From contig JAQTNH010000001.1 of the NCBI GenBank assembly GCA_028713895.1, positions 502,610 to 546,978 on the forward strand: DNA of 44,369 nucleotides. The letters are read 5' to 3'. This DNA comes from Candidatus Nanoarchaeia archaeon (GTDB lineage Archaea > Nanobdellota > Nanobdellia > CSSed11-243R1). Made by a program: the position numbers and the translations under genes. Below the pieces are notes generated by a model. It worked only from the letters and a program-made list of their open reading frames with translations. It was not told where the DNA came from and made no database searches. Shown piece by piece: positions 15,677 through 26,200 of this stretch. The number at the start of each line of letters is the position of its first letter. The stretch's first letter is position 1.

Positions 15677-16020
15677 AGAAGCTTAAGTTCACTTATTATT
15701 TTGTCTATTTCCCCGTCTTCTGCAGGGCCAATCCCCAAAGCTGTAATCGTTCCAGGGACTAACTGTGTCAAACCCGCATCTTTTATGAGCTCATTCTTGA
15801 TTCGCATGGCTACAGCCTTATTCTTGAGCTCAATAAGCTGTTTTACACTGTCAACCTTGAGAACAACTTTTTTTTGCCCGAGCCTGAACCACCTGTCAAA
15901 CAGCTCAGGGTCAGACTCCTTTACTTTGAGCGCTGCAGAAACTGAAGCATGGGCTACCTGAACACAGAGTTTGCCTTTGTCCATCTTAACATCCTTCCGG
16001 ATGATGATTGCCTGTTTCAT
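15673..16020 (-). CDS. pth2: Peptidyl-tRNA hydrolase, Pth2 type
   Basis: A 115-aa protein that frees tRNA from stalled peptidyl-tRNA. The archaeal/eukaryotic Pth2 fold is recognised from KQAIIIRKDVKMDKGKLC, QVAHASVSAALK, KKVVLKVDS and GLTQLVPGTITALGIGPA. Length is exactly typical. It leads the pth2-rtcA-DHH operon; the next gene overlaps by 4 bp. It is divergent from the SpoIIM-like gene with a 55-bp gap. Confidence 0.97.
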   Translation of the reverse strand: MKQAIIIRKDVKMDKGKLCVQVAHASVSAALKVKESDPELFDRWFRLGQKKVVLKVDSVKQLIELKNKAVAMRIKNELIKDAGLTQLVPGTITALGIGPAEDGEIDKIISELKLL

Positions 16021-16041
16021 GCCAGGACTAACAAGTTAGAT

Positions 16042-16052
16042 GGTTTTATAAC
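16042..16052 (+). promoter_or_regulatory. TATA-like box for the SpoIIM-like gene
   Basis: GGTTTTATAAC is centred about 28 nt before ATG 16076. This supports the ATG at 16076 over the in-frame TTG at 16055. Confidence 0.45.
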
Positions 16053-16075
16053 TTTTGTTTGCATTCAAAAATGTC

Positions 16076-16876
16076 ATGGTACTGGAATCAATATTTGATA
16101 CCAAGAAACTTTTAGAAAGGCCTTTTTATCTTTTTGGATTAGTAATTGTAATATCCCTTATCGGGCTGCTTACATCATTCCTTTTGTTCCCTGATTATTT
16201 CGGAGTGATGTCTATCGCATTCATCGCGCTTCTTTTGTTTCCGTTGCTCCACAATATCTTTACAGGTTCAGCGGAAAATCATTTCAAAAAATCAAGAATT
16301 GATTTTGTTTTAATATTCAAACAGCACTACCCCATTTTCAAGACATTTGCAATATTGATGCTTGCTGTTTTTGTCGTATTCCTTGCACTGGGCATTGTGT
16401 TTACACCGGAGATGTCCGCAAAACTTTTTAAAGAACAATTAGGCCTGGTGGAAGACAGCGTCAATACTGTTTCAGGATTTAATTTCCACGCTATAGCGCA
16501 AAATAATGTCAGGGTTGTGTTTATCACTTTTGGCATCTCCCTGATTTATGGGGCTGGGGTTATCATCATGATTTCGTGGAACGCATCCGTGTGGGGAGTC
16601 ATAATAGGCTCATCCATAAGGAAAGGAATATCGCTGACAGGTTCATCAGCACTGGCTTATATTGCAGCACAGCTTGCACAGATAGTGCCGCACATGATAC
16701 TGGAGTCGCTTGCTTATCTCGGAGCGGCCATATCAGGGGGCCTGCTTGCAATCTGCGTAGTCTTCCAGAACATTCATTCAAAACGGTTTGTTTACACAAT
16801 TACCGACTCGCTTTTTGTGCTTACACTTTCGATAATACTGATACTGCTAAGCGCGATAATAGAAATAAATATATAG
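16076..16876 (+). CDS. SpoIIM/DUF95-like integral membrane protein
   Basis: A 266-aa protein with six or so membrane helices. The central AQNNVRVVFITFGISLIYGAG and the glycine-rich SLAYLGAAISGGLLAI near the C-terminus fit the stage II sporulation protein M (DUF95) family, which is widespread in archaea that do not sporulate. In those organisms it is thought to be a membrane remodelling or transport-associated component, with no settled function. The ATG at 16076 is chosen from the TATA box; the TTG at 16055 would add seven residues. Confidence 0.7.
   Translation: MVLESIFDTKKLLERPFYLFGLVIVISLIGLLTSFLLFPDYFGVMSIAFIALLLFPLLHNIFTGSAENHFKKSRIDFVLIFKQHYPIFKTFAILMLAVFVVFLALGIVFTPEMSAKLFKEQLGLVEDSVNTVSGFNFHAIAQNNVRVVFITFGISLIYGAGVIIMISWNASVWGVIIGSSIRKGISLTGSSALAYIAAQLAQIVPHMILESLAYLGAAISGGLLAICVVFQNIHSKRFVYTITDSLFVLTLSIILILLSAIIEINI
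16867..16876 (+). promoter_or_regulatory. TATA-like box for the 49-aa membrane protein
   Basis: AATATATAGG, centred about 28 nt before ATG 16899, overlaps the stop codon of the SpoIIM-like gene. Its exact spacing is the main evidence that the tiny gene downstream is real. Confidence 0.45.
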
Positions 16877-16898
16877 GCATATTGCGTATTCTTTTGTT

Positions 16899-17048
16899 AT
16901 GAAAACAGAAGAACCTTTTTATGAAAACAAAAAGTTCATCACACTGGTAATGGTTGTTGCAGTGGCTTTGGCCCTGTTTGCTATGTTTTCAACAACAACT
17001 GTCGGACAAGCTTGGCTGGTAACAATTGCGCGGGGAATCATTCCTTAG
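16899..17048 (+). CDS. 49-aa single-pass membrane protein
   Basis: An ATG-to-TAG frame encoding a charged N-terminus (MKTEEPFYENKK), one hydrophobic helix of about 20 residues (FITLVMVVAVALALFAMF) and a short tail. A well placed TATA-like box precedes it, and the composition is typical of genuine small membrane proteins. No family is recognised. It lies between the SpoIIM-like gene and the zinc-ribbon/aEF-1beta pair and may be an accessory subunit of an unidentified membrane complex. Confidence 0.5.
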   Translation: MKTEEPFYENKKFITLVMVVAVALALFAMFSTTTVGQAWLVTIARGIIP

Positions 17049-17097
17049 AACAACTGTTTTAAAAAGCTTTAATAATGTTTTGATATTCTGAATTATC

Positions 17098-17265
17098 ATG
17101 GCAAAACAAATATGCAACGCATGCAAGGCAGACATAAGCATTGTAAAAAATTCTACAAAGTTTCCCTGCCCTGGATGCGGTAAAGTAACGATTGTAAGAT
17201 GTGGAAAATGCAGGACTATTGCTGCAGAATACAAATGCCCTGAATGCGGATTCATAGGGCCATAG
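17098..17265 (+). CDS. Small zinc-ribbon protein (putative RNA-binding, HVO_2753-like)
   Basis: A 55-aa protein built of four Cys pairs: CNAC (6-9), CPGC (24-27), CGKC (35-38) and CPEC (47-50), forming two zinc ribbons, with the ending GFIGP. This is the archaeal zinc-finger protein family that is commonly encoded directly before aEF-1beta. A role in translation or RNA binding is inferred from that conserved neighbourhood. It is too short to be seen by length filters, but every Cys is in place. Its stop codon overlaps the ribosome-binding site of the next gene. Confidence 0.88.
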   Translation: MAKQICNACKADISIVKNSTKFPCPGCGKVTIVRCGKCRTIAAEYKCPECGFIGP

Positions 17266-17270
17266 GAGGG
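17264..17270 (+). promoter_or_regulatory. Strong ribosome-binding site for aEF-1beta
   Basis: AGGAGGG, a near-perfect anti-16S match, overlaps the zinc-ribbon stop codon and lies 6 nt before GTG 17277 (9 nt before GTG 17280). It is much stronger than most sites in this window and fixes the start region of aEF-1beta. Confidence 0.7.
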
Positions 17271-17276
17271 ACTACT

Positions 17277-17564
17277 GTGGTGGCAAATGTTGTAGTTACA
17301 TTCAAACTTATGCCGGAATCGCCTGAACTTAGCATAAACGATTTGAGGCAAAAGATAGGGAACACTCTTGTTAAATTCGGAAGAATCTATAAAGAGAGCG
17401 TGGAGCCAATAGCATTCGGGCTTAATGCCATTGTTTTTTCGCTGATAACCATTGAAAAAGAAGGCGGCACTGACCCAATTGAAAAAGCGCTCAGGGAGAT
17501 ACACGGAATTGCAGACGTTCAGGTAACTGACGTAACAAGAGTCGTGGATGTCAAGGACATATGA
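17277..17564 (+). CDS. Translation elongation factor aEF-1beta
   Basis: A 95-aa guanine nucleotide exchange factor that reloads aEF-1alpha with GTP. Signatures: VVVTFKLMPESPE at the N-terminus, VEPIAFGLNAIVFSLIT in the centre and the C-terminal VTDVTRVVDVKDI. Two GTG codons in a row (17277, 17280) follow a strong AGGAGGG site; either gives a normal-length product. Upstream in-frame codons as far as ATG 17244 lie within the zinc-ribbon gene and are not used. The stop overlaps the ATG of the HAD gene by 4 bp. Confidence 0.93.
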   Translation: MVANVVVTFKLMPESPELSINDLRQKIGNTLVKFGRIYKESVEPIAFGLNAIVFSLITIEKEGGTDPIEKALREIHGIADVQVTDVTRVVDVKDI

Positions 17565-18178
17565 AAGCTGTGCTTTTCGACCTTTTCGGAGTTTTAGTTG
17601 ATGATAGTTTGGGTTCTTTTTCTGTTAATTTCAAAAGAATATTTAAACCCCACATGAGCCTTGCTGGGATAAGCGAAATAAAACACAAACTTTACAGAAA
17701 AGCCTCAGAAGGAAAGATAACCCGAGCGCAGTTTTGGAAACTTTTTTTTAAAAAAGTCGGAAAATTCAAAAATGTTGAATCTACACTATTGGACTTAAGA
17801 AGGCTAAAAGAGAAGAGTATACATTCTGTTTTGAGAAGGCTCAATAAAAAATACAAACTTGCTATTGTTTCAAACCATGTTGATTATTGGGCGCGTTACT
17901 GGCTCAGAAAATTCAAACTTACGAAATATTTTGATACTATTGTGATTTCTTCTGCTGTAAAAGCAAGAAAACCAGACAAAAAACCCTATCTTGTTGCATG
18001 CAAGCGGCTGAAAGTCAGTCCAGAAGAATGCTATTACATCGGAGATGGGGATGACGATATTGGAGGAGCAAAAAAACTCGGAATGAAAACGATTTTTATC
18101 CCTGGCGAGAGCAAAAACGCAGATGCGGACTTCAAGATAAAGCATCTAAAAGAACTTTTAAATATACTCAAAGTCTAG
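17561..18178 (+). CDS. HAD-superfamily hydrolase with DLF motif I
   Basis: A 205-aa subfamily IA HAD protein: motif I FDLFGVLVDD (nucleophile Asp7), helical cap at about 15-90, motif II AIVSNH near 107, motif III Lys in ARKPDKKPY near 143 and motif IV YIGDGDDDIGGAKK near 165. In phosphatases the residue two after the nucleophile is Asp (DxD); here it is Phe9, as in dehalogenase-like and some uncharacterised members. So phosphatase activity is doubtful or uses another acid. The gene is coupled to aEF-1beta by a 4-bp overlap and sits 7 nt before R15P isomerase; whether it serves sugar-phosphate metabolism is unknown. Confidence 0.85.
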   Translation: MKAVLFDLFGVLVDDSLGSFSVNFKRIFKPHMSLAGISEIKHKLYRKASEGKITRAQFWKLFFKKVGKFKNVESTLLDLRRLKEKSIHSVLRRLNKKYKLAIVSNHVDYWARYWLRKFKLTKYFDTIVISSAVKARKPDKKPYLVACKRLKVSPEECYYIGDGDDDIGGAKKLGMKTIFIPGESKNADADFKIKHLKELLNILKV

Positions 18179-18185
18179 ATTTATT

Positions 18186-19124
18186 ATGGATTTGCTCAAA
18201 AAGACAGCAAAGGACATCAAGTCAATAAAGATACAGGGCGCGACAAATTTAGCAGAAGCAGCGATAAAAGCGCTTGAATACACTGCTAAAATATCTAAGG
18301 CAAAAACAAAAAACAATTTTATTTCTGAACTTGAAAAGGCAAAATCACTTCTTTATGCAACGCGGCCTACTGAGCCGCTGATGCGAAATTCACTCAGGTT
18401 TATTGTTGCGAATGCAAAAGAAAGCAAGTTTGAGGACATTGATGATTTGCGAAAGCTTGTTTCAGTTGCAGGCAAAGATGTTTTAAACAAGATTGAGGAC
18501 GCAAAGAAAAAGGTAAGCGAGTTTGCAGGAAACAAAATAGAAAACGGGATGACTGTATTCACGCACTGCCACTCCTCAACTGTGATGGGCGCTTTCAGGC
18601 ATGCAAAATTACATGGGAAAAAATTCAGCGTGATATGCACTGAATCCCGCCCGCTGTTCCAGGGAAGGAAAACTGCAACAGAGCTGGTAAATATGGGAGT
18701 TCCTGTGACAATGATTATTGATTCAAATGTCTCGGCGCACATCAAAAAGGCAGACATGGTCATGGTCGGGGCGGATTTGATAACTTCAGACATGAACTTT
18801 GTAAACAAAGTCGGGACGCAGAATGTTGCATACGGAGCGAAGCGGGTTGGGATACCGCTCTATGTCTGCACTGATTTGGCAAAGTTTGACCCTGAAACAA
18901 TGTTCGGAAAAACCGAGGAAATTGAGCAACGCAGCCCAGACGAGGTTTGGAAAGGTGCTCCAAAGCAGCTGAAGATACTGAATCCTGCTTTTGACTTGAT
19001 GGCAAGAGAACTTGTAACCGCGTATATAACCCAGGAAGGCGTTATCGCACCAGAATCTGTGCTGGACATAATAAATGAAAAGTACTCGTGGATAACATAC
19101 GGGGCAAGCCCAAAATCTATTTAA
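18186..19124 (+). CDS. Ribose-1,5-bisphosphate isomerase (eIF2B-like)
   Basis: A 312-aa member of the eIF2B-alpha/R15P isomerase family, which converts ribose-1,5-bisphosphate to ribulose-1,5-bisphosphate for RuBisCO. Diagnostic motifs: SIKIQGATNLAEAA near 13-26, ATRPTEPLMRNSL, THCHSSTVMGAF (catalytic Cys near 132), TESRPLFQGRKTA, and VGADLITSDM, whose Asp is the second catalytic residue. The motifs favour R15P isomerase over translation factor aIF2B or MtnA. Co-occurrence with RuBisCO and AMP phosphorylase 9-10 kb downstream strongly supports the AMP pathway role. Starts 7 nt after the HAD stop, so probably co-transcribed with it. Confidence 0.93.
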   Translation: MDLLKKTAKDIKSIKIQGATNLAEAAIKALEYTAKISKAKTKNNFISELEKAKSLLYATRPTEPLMRNSLRFIVANAKESKFEDIDDLRKLVSVAGKDVLNKIEDAKKKVSEFAGNKIENGMTVFTHCHSSTVMGAFRHAKLHGKKFSVICTESRPLFQGRKTATELVNMGVPVTMIIDSNVSAHIKKADMVMVGADLITSDMNFVNKVGTQNVAYGAKRVGIPLYVCTDLAKFDPETMFGKTEEIEQRSPDEVWKGAPKQLKILNPAFDLMARELVTAYITQEGVIAPESVLDIINEKYSWITYGASPKSI

Positions 19125-19146
19125 GCATTTTATGATTTAACAATAG

Positions 19147-20070
19147 ATGGATGAGGTGAATGTTTTGAAGAAATTACTGTTTTTGCTAATCTTTGCAGCG
19201 GCTTTGGTATCTGCTGCAAACGCACAGCTTGTTGTAACACATGAATTGCCTGCACAGGCAACTTTTGATGAAACTTATACCGGCACAGTCACTGTTTCTG
19301 CAACAGATGAATCAAAATTTGACATATCGCTGTTGCTGCCTGTAACATGGGAGATAACAGACTGGAGCGTAACTGGAAACATCAGCGCTGTCAAGTTTGA
19401 GAAAACAACAGTCAGCTACAAGGACAAAGTAAGTGAATCATTCCACTGGCTTTTTGACGGGCCAACCACGAATAATATTGTTTTAACCTACCAATCAAAA
19501 CCATTGTCTACAGGGGCACATAATATCACCCTGCTTTGGTTTTATGAAGGTGGGTTTGGCTCAAAAGATGATGTGATGTATGTCTCAGGAGAACAGCAGG
19601 TGGGCTTGACATCATGCGGAAACAAGATATGCGAAGGCGCATACGGGGAATCCCTGTTCAACTGCCCGATGGATTGTGCATTCAAATATCTCCAAAATGT
19701 CAAAGTATGGCTTGCAGTGTTGGCTATAGCATTATTAATAATCTTTTTTGGCCTCGGATACAAATTGTACATGGCACACAAAAATGAGAATGGGCTGAAG
19801 TGGCATTATGCACAACCTGTGAAGCCGGTTACGCCTGTTGTACCCCGCGAAGAAATTTTACCTTTGCCTCCGCCTCCGCAAGAGTGGCATAGGGCAAAAA
19901 AAGCCAAAAAAATAAGAGTGGTTAAAATGAAACATGTTGCAAAAAAAGTAGGGAAATCTGTTAAACACAAAAAACCCCTGAAAAAAGCGATAAAAAGAGC
20001 AGGAAAACGCTCAGACTTCTTTTCAAAGACAATGAAAAGGCTTGAGATAATAAAGAAAAGTCTGAAGTAA
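19147..20070 (+). CDS. Exported single-pass membrane protein with basic cytoplasmic tail
   Basis: A 307-aa protein: N-terminal signal peptide (KKLLFLLIFAAALVSAANA), a beta-rich exterior domain (about 27-155), a Cys loop CGNKICEG...NCPMDC (near 158-177) that resembles a motif seen in archaeal surface proteins, one membrane helix (about 187-210), then a proline linker and a C-terminal tail very rich in Lys and Arg. The tail should lie in the cytoplasm and could bind nucleic acid or acidic lipids. ATG 19147 sits about 25 nt after a TATA-like TATTTAAG; TTG 19165 with GAGGTGA upstream is an alternative giving a tighter signal peptide. No family recognised. Confidence 0.65.
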   Translation: MDEVNVLKKLLFLLIFAAALVSAANAQLVVTHELPAQATFDETYTGTVTVSATDESKFDISLLLPVTWEITDWSVTGNISAVKFEKTTVSYKDKVSESFHWLFDGPTTNNIVLTYQSKPLSTGAHNITLLWFYEGGFGSKDDVMYVSGEQQVGLTSCGNKICEGAYGESLFNCPMDCAFKYLQNVKVWLAVLAIALLIIFFGLGYKLYMAHKNENGLKWHYAQPVKPVTPVVPREEILPLPPPPQEWHRAKKAKKIRVVKMKHVAKKVGKSVKHKKPLKKAIKRAGKRSDFFSKTMKRLEIIKKSLK

Positions 20071-20072
20071 AA

Positions 20073-20104
20073 CCTTTTTTATTCACCCTTTTTCTTGTTT
20101 TATT
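20073..20104 (+). terminator. T-rich terminator
   Basis: Three consecutive T tracts starting 5 nt after the stop of the 307-aa protein. They probably end the transcript that begins upstream of the zinc-ribbon gene or R15P isomerase. Confidence 0.5.
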
Positions 20105-20153
20105 AAGGTGTTCTGGCAGCAGTTAGCGCGGGTTAGTTTTAAAAAAGCGATTT

Positions 20154-20168
20154 AAAGTATATAAAACC
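20154..20168 (+). promoter_or_regulatory. TATA box for the giant surface protein
   Basis: AAAGTATATAAAACC is a close match to the archaeal BRE/TATA consensus. Transcription would start near 20187, leaving a leader with GAGG at 20205-20208 before ATG 20214. A second TATA-like GCTTATATTTTTGG lies at about 20175-20188. Confidence 0.5.
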
Positions 20169-20213
20169 CAAACTGCTTATATTTTTGGTTTGAAACCCAG
20201 AACTGAGGACGTT

Positions 20214-23200
20214 ATGATAGAGAAAAAAACCATTTTGGTAGTTTTGGTTCTAATAGCTATTGCTACTGTCATCTCTTGTTCAATGTTTACTGGGCTTGTC
20301 ATAGGAGACAAAAGGGGGATTCAGGAAGAAGGAACCGAGCCGGAACCGTATATTGAGATTACAGCGCCTGAAACTCCAAGCGAGCCTGCTGCTGAAGAAC
20401 AGCCAGCTGAGCCTGAGGAGCCTATAATTCCTCAGGAGAACGTAACAAATGAGGCTCTGCCTGGGGTGCTGAACTTTGGAACAATGCATACAGTGGGAGG
20501 ATGCGCGAATATTACGTTTAGTGATTATTTTACTTTGTCTAACGATTTTGCTGATAACCTCTCAGATGGACGCTGCATTACCATCCAGATTGATGATGTT
20601 GTCATTGACTGCGGCCCATACAACCTGACTTCGAGTTTGCCGACTTCTGTCAACACATATGGCATTTATGTTTCTGGCGCAAGGCATAACGTGACGATAC
20701 TAAACTGCAGCATCTACAATTACAAATACGGGATTTATTTGAATGGCACTGAGAATATTACTGTTGCCAATAATTATCTGGCTGCGAACTCTTTTGGACT
20801 CTATGCCGACAATGCAGATTACTGCAACTTTACGGATAACAGGGCGAATTCAAACACATGGGGCTTTGATTTGAATTCAAACTCGGATTACTGCAGACTT
20901 GTGAACAACACGGCAAACTCAAATTCCCAGATAGGATTCTTTTTGGATAATACGCATTACACTGATTTTATAAATAACACGGCAGATTCAAACACCGATG
21001 CCGGTCTGGCTCTTACAGTTGCCCAATACAATACAATTACAGGAAATAATCTTTCCAATAACTCGCATGGCATCCAGGCTTCTGCGACCTCGAGTCATAA
21101 TACGTTCAATAGCAATACAATGACAAATAATACCAATGAAGGTACCCTGATGGAGTTTGATTCAACAAATAATTCGTTCACGAACGATAACATAACATCA
21201 ACTACAGGCTGGGACTTTTCTACAGATAACGGGACTGACACTGCAGCGACAAATATGCTGATGGGAACCACTTATGCGAGCTTTACTATGCGCCCAGATT
21301 CTACGCTTAAGGTCAGGGGAGCTTCAGCGCCTTCAGGCGGAGACCCTACCGGCTACGCGAACATAGGCAAATATCTGAACATAACAAACGGAACAGCAGA
21401 CGCGTGGATTTATATTAATGTTTCGTACAGTGATTCAGATATCGCTACTATCACAGAAGACAGCCTTCGAATATGGAAAAACTCGAGCGGGCAGTGGTGG
21501 AACTCAACTTATGTCGGACCAACAGCGCAGGCTGGTATCGGAACGAGATTGGTACTAGGCGCAGATAGCGCAATCCAAGTATCTGCAGGAGGACATCATA
21601 CCTGCGCCCTTCTTAACAACGGAAACATAACCTGCTGGGGTTATAACATAGAAGGACAAGCAGAGAATTACACACAAGGTGATGCAACTCAAGTATCAGG
21701 GGGCGGACATTACACCTGCGCCCTTCTTAACAACGGAAACATAACCTGCTGGGGATATAACTCGGATGGACAATCAAATAATTACACACAAGGTGATGCA
21801 GCCCAAGTATCCGCGGGAGGGTACCATACCTGCGCCCTTCTTAACAACGGAAACATAACCTGCTGGGGAAATAACTTTTATGGACAATCAAATAATTACA
21901 CAGAAGGGGATGCAACTCAAATATCAGCTGGAGAAGCTCATACCTGCGCCCTTCTCGACAACGGAAACATAACCTGCTGGGGACATAATGATTACGGACA
22001 ATCAGAGAATTACACACAAGGTGATGCAACTCAAGTATCCGCAGGACAAGAATATACCTGCGCCCTTCTTAACAACGGAAACATAACCTGCTGGGGAAAT
22101 AATGATTACGGGCAATCAAATAATTACACGCAAGGGGGCGCGACTCAAGTATCTGCGGGAGGGTACCATACCTGCGCACTTCTTAACAACGGAAACATAA
22201 CCTGCTGGGGTTACAATGATAACGGACAAGCAGAGAATTACACGCAAGGAGACGCGACCCAAGTATCCGCGAGAGAAATTCATACCTGCGCCCTTCTTAA
22301 TGATGGAAACATAACCTGCTGGGGATATAACGCGGATGGGCAATCAAATAATTACACGCAAGGAAACTGTGACAGGATAGATTATGTTTACGCAAACATA
22401 ACAAATTTCAGTTCGATTTATGCACCAATGGGCGGACTGGATTCATGCAATCTTAATGCAGAATATACTCTCACAGAAAATCTTGTATGCAATGCAGGAA
22501 TGAACATATCCTTTAACGGAAAAATGAATACAGACGGATATAATGTTACAGTATTTGGGGATACTGGTATTTACGGAGAACTAAATGCAACAGAAGACAC
22601 AGCCATAAATTTGAGCGATGGAGATGTTTATGTATACGATGAAGGAACTCTTGGCTCAAACGACTGGACAGGAAACTTGTATCTGGACACCGCATACATT
22701 GAGGATGGCGGAACACTGGATGCAACCAGCGGACTGATTTACGTTTACAACTCGATTGAGCTTAACGGGACTTTTAATTATAACAACGGCAACATGAGCA
22801 TAAATGGTGTTTACGCAAGATTTGCAAGCGCGAACAATGTCAGAATTGGAGTAGCTGGAGAAATTCCGTCTGATCAGTTACACTATCAAAACATAGGTTA
22901 CTATGTAAATATCACAAATCTTACCCCTGGAGGTGGGATTGGCTTATTCAACATAACTTATACAGATGAAGATACAGACAATGAAGCAAATCTTTCAATG
23001 TGGAGATACAATGATACAGACTGGACACAAGACGGAATCAGTGCAACTGGTGTGAATGAAACAGATAATTATGTCTGGGCAGACATAGCCCAGTTCAGCG
23101 TGTTTGCTCCAATGGAGTACACCCCGATAATACTTGTAACCAACTGCATGAACCTGACAGAAAGCAATTCAATTTATAAATTAGACAACAGCCTTTCAGG

Positions 23201-26200
23201 CACCCAGACAAATAAAAGATGTATTGACATACAAGCAGACGATCTTATTTTGGACTGCGATGTTTACAGCCTGACAGGTTCACATCTTATAAACACCATT
23301 GGGATTTATGCGTCTGACCGAGACAATATAACAATCCAAAACTGCACCGTGAACCATTATAACTATGGTATAGACCTGTTTTCATCATCAAACAGCAGGC
23401 TCATTAATAACACAGCTTATTCAAATGCCTATTCAACAAGTACTGGAACCGGAATTTATCTCAGCGCATCGTCATACAACAACATCACAAACAACAATGC
23501 CAGCTCAAATAGAAACTACGGAATCTCCCTTGACTCATATTCAAGCAGCAACACTCTCACAAACAACACAGCCAATTCAAACATCCTCTATGGAATCTAC
23601 CTTGACCGCAGCTCAAGCAACGCTCTCACAAACAACACAGCCATCTCAAATTCTAACAGCGGAATCTGCACTTATCGTGACTCAAACAGCAATACCCTCA
23701 CAGATAATACAGTCAGTTTGAATACGAACTATGGAATCTATCTTTATTCAAATTCAGACAGCAACACCCTTATAGACAACAATGCCAGCTCAAATTACAA
23801 GCATGGAATATATCTCTACATAGTTTCAGACAACAACATCATAAACAACACAGCCATCTCAAATTCTAACAGCGGAGTTTACCTCACAGACGCAGACAGC
23901 AACACCCTTACAGACAACAATGCCAGCTCAAATGCGAACTACGGAATCTCCCTTGAATCAGCTTCAGACAACAACATCATAAACAACACAGCCAACTTGA
24001 ATACCTATTCCGGAATCTATATCTACTCAAGCTCAAACAGCAACGCTCTCACAAACAACACAGCCAATTCAAACACTAACAGCGGAATTTACCTTTACTT
24101 ATCGTCTATATACAATACCCTCACAAACAACACAGCCAATTCAAACAGTTACGGAATCTACACCTATTCAGATTCAGACCATAACACCATCACTAGCAGC
24201 ACAGCAATAGGCAATGGTGAAGGGATTAGATTAGAAACCGACTACAACAATCTTACAAGCAACACTGTATCTGACAGTGGTAACTACGGAATCCGTATCT
24301 TTGGCAGCTCCAATAATGTTCTGTATAACAATAACGCAAGCTTAAATGATTGGGACTTTTATTCTGCATACTTTGACAATGACGGCTCTATAACATATTC
24401 GACAGGCAACAAAATAATAAATCTGACAACGAATAACACAGTTTCAAGCTTCACATACTCAGGGGACATTTATCTTAGGGCTGCAACAGCGCCTTCAGGT
24501 GGGGACTTGGGCGGATATTCAAACATAAGCCACTATCTTGAGATTACAGATGGGGGTTATGGCTCACTGATAGAATTAAATGTATCCTACCTAGACTCAG
24601 ACATACCTGCAGCCATAGCAAATAAGTCCGCCATAAAGATATGGAAGCACGTAACTGGTGCGTATGATTACACCTATCAAGAAGACGCGAATGCAACAGA
24701 CAGCAGCGGTTCATGGACTGATTTGGCAAATGTTTCGGACGGAGACTGGACTAATTATGGATACAGTTCTTCAGGTTTAGCATACTTCTATGCTAACTAT
24801 TCCAAACCTGCAGGCGCAAGCCCTGATTATTCGAAATGGCAGGCTGAAGATGATGACGGAACCTATAATCTCAGCATACCAACTGACTGCTGGAACCAGG
24901 ATGTTCTGCAGTTCAGAGTAACTTCAGATTTTGATTCAGATTATGTAAACTGGAGCTGCTATAACGGTGGGTCATATCAGGACATATCTGCGTATGGTCT
25001 CTCTTATGCTTATGAAGAAGCAATGTACTGGGCTTTTGCTAATTGGACTGATAATGTCGGAACACCCAATGCAATAGACCAGACAAATAAAGTTGTGCGT
25101 GCGAATATCTCAAACTTCGGAAGCATATTTGCGCCGATGGGGCCCGAATCCTCATTAATAAGCATAACTGGCTGCGACAACCTATCAACAGATAACACAG
25201 ACTATGTACTAATCAACAATATTACAAACAGGCAGGTGGGGTTTGAATGGTGCATTTTCATCAATTCAAGCAACATAACTTTGGATTGCGGCGGATACAA
25301 TATAACCGAAATTACCGTGCCCGCAGGGAATTCGTACGGCATATACGCCAATAACTCGGACAATGTTACCATCCGGAACTGTTCTGTAACAGATTATGAT
25401 TCCGCAGACATCATTGTGTCAAACTCCAATGAGTTCGACATCAGGGATTCAAACGCAATAAATTCAGGCTCTGGCATACTTTACGGCGACTCAACAAACA
25501 GCACAATTTCAAATGTGATATCAGGTAATTCTTCAAACGGGATAGAGATATATAACAGCGTTAATATTACTGTTGAAAACAGCGCATCCAATGATAATAC
25601 GTATATAGGGATAACAATCTCAAATTCATCCTACTGCAGCTTAACAGGAGATACAGCGAATAGAAATCCGCAAGTCGGCATTTTGATGCAATCAGCCATA
25701 AACAATACAGTAACCAACAATACTGCCAATGACAACAGTTTTACTGGATTCGCGCTCAACACTGTTGAGCCTACCATATACTGTTATGGAAACAACTTTA
25801 CAAATAATAATGCTACTAACAACACAGCGTGGGACTTCCAGTTGACAGGGAGCTCATATGGCAATCTGATTATAAATCTGACAACCAACAACACGCTTTC
25901 AAGCTTCACTTCTGTGGGAGACTTCGGGTTTAAATCAGCAACAGCGCCTGCAGGCAACCCGCCAGGATATTCGGACATAGGGCAATACCTTAACATATCA
26001 AATGACACTCCTGCGTGGGTTTACATTAATATTTCGTATGCTGAGGCAACTCCGACAGATGAATCTGCGCTTAAACTGCAGAGATGGAATGGCACGGACT
26101 GGAACCTGGTTTCTGGTTCAGGCGTCAACATAACAAAGAACTATGTATACGCAAACATAAGCGAGTTCTCAATATTCGCGCCAATGGAAGAGCCTCTTTT

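Noticed and set aside
18186-19124. Translation initiation factor eIF2B subunit or MtnA
   Set aside because: HCHSST and GADLITSD motifs plus RuBisCO and AMP phosphorylase nearby favour ribose-1,5-bisphosphate isomerase.
21582-24200. Possible CRISPR array because of regular repeats
   Set aside because: Repeats are coding, in frame, multiples of 3 with variable edges, and contain no unique spacers of array type.
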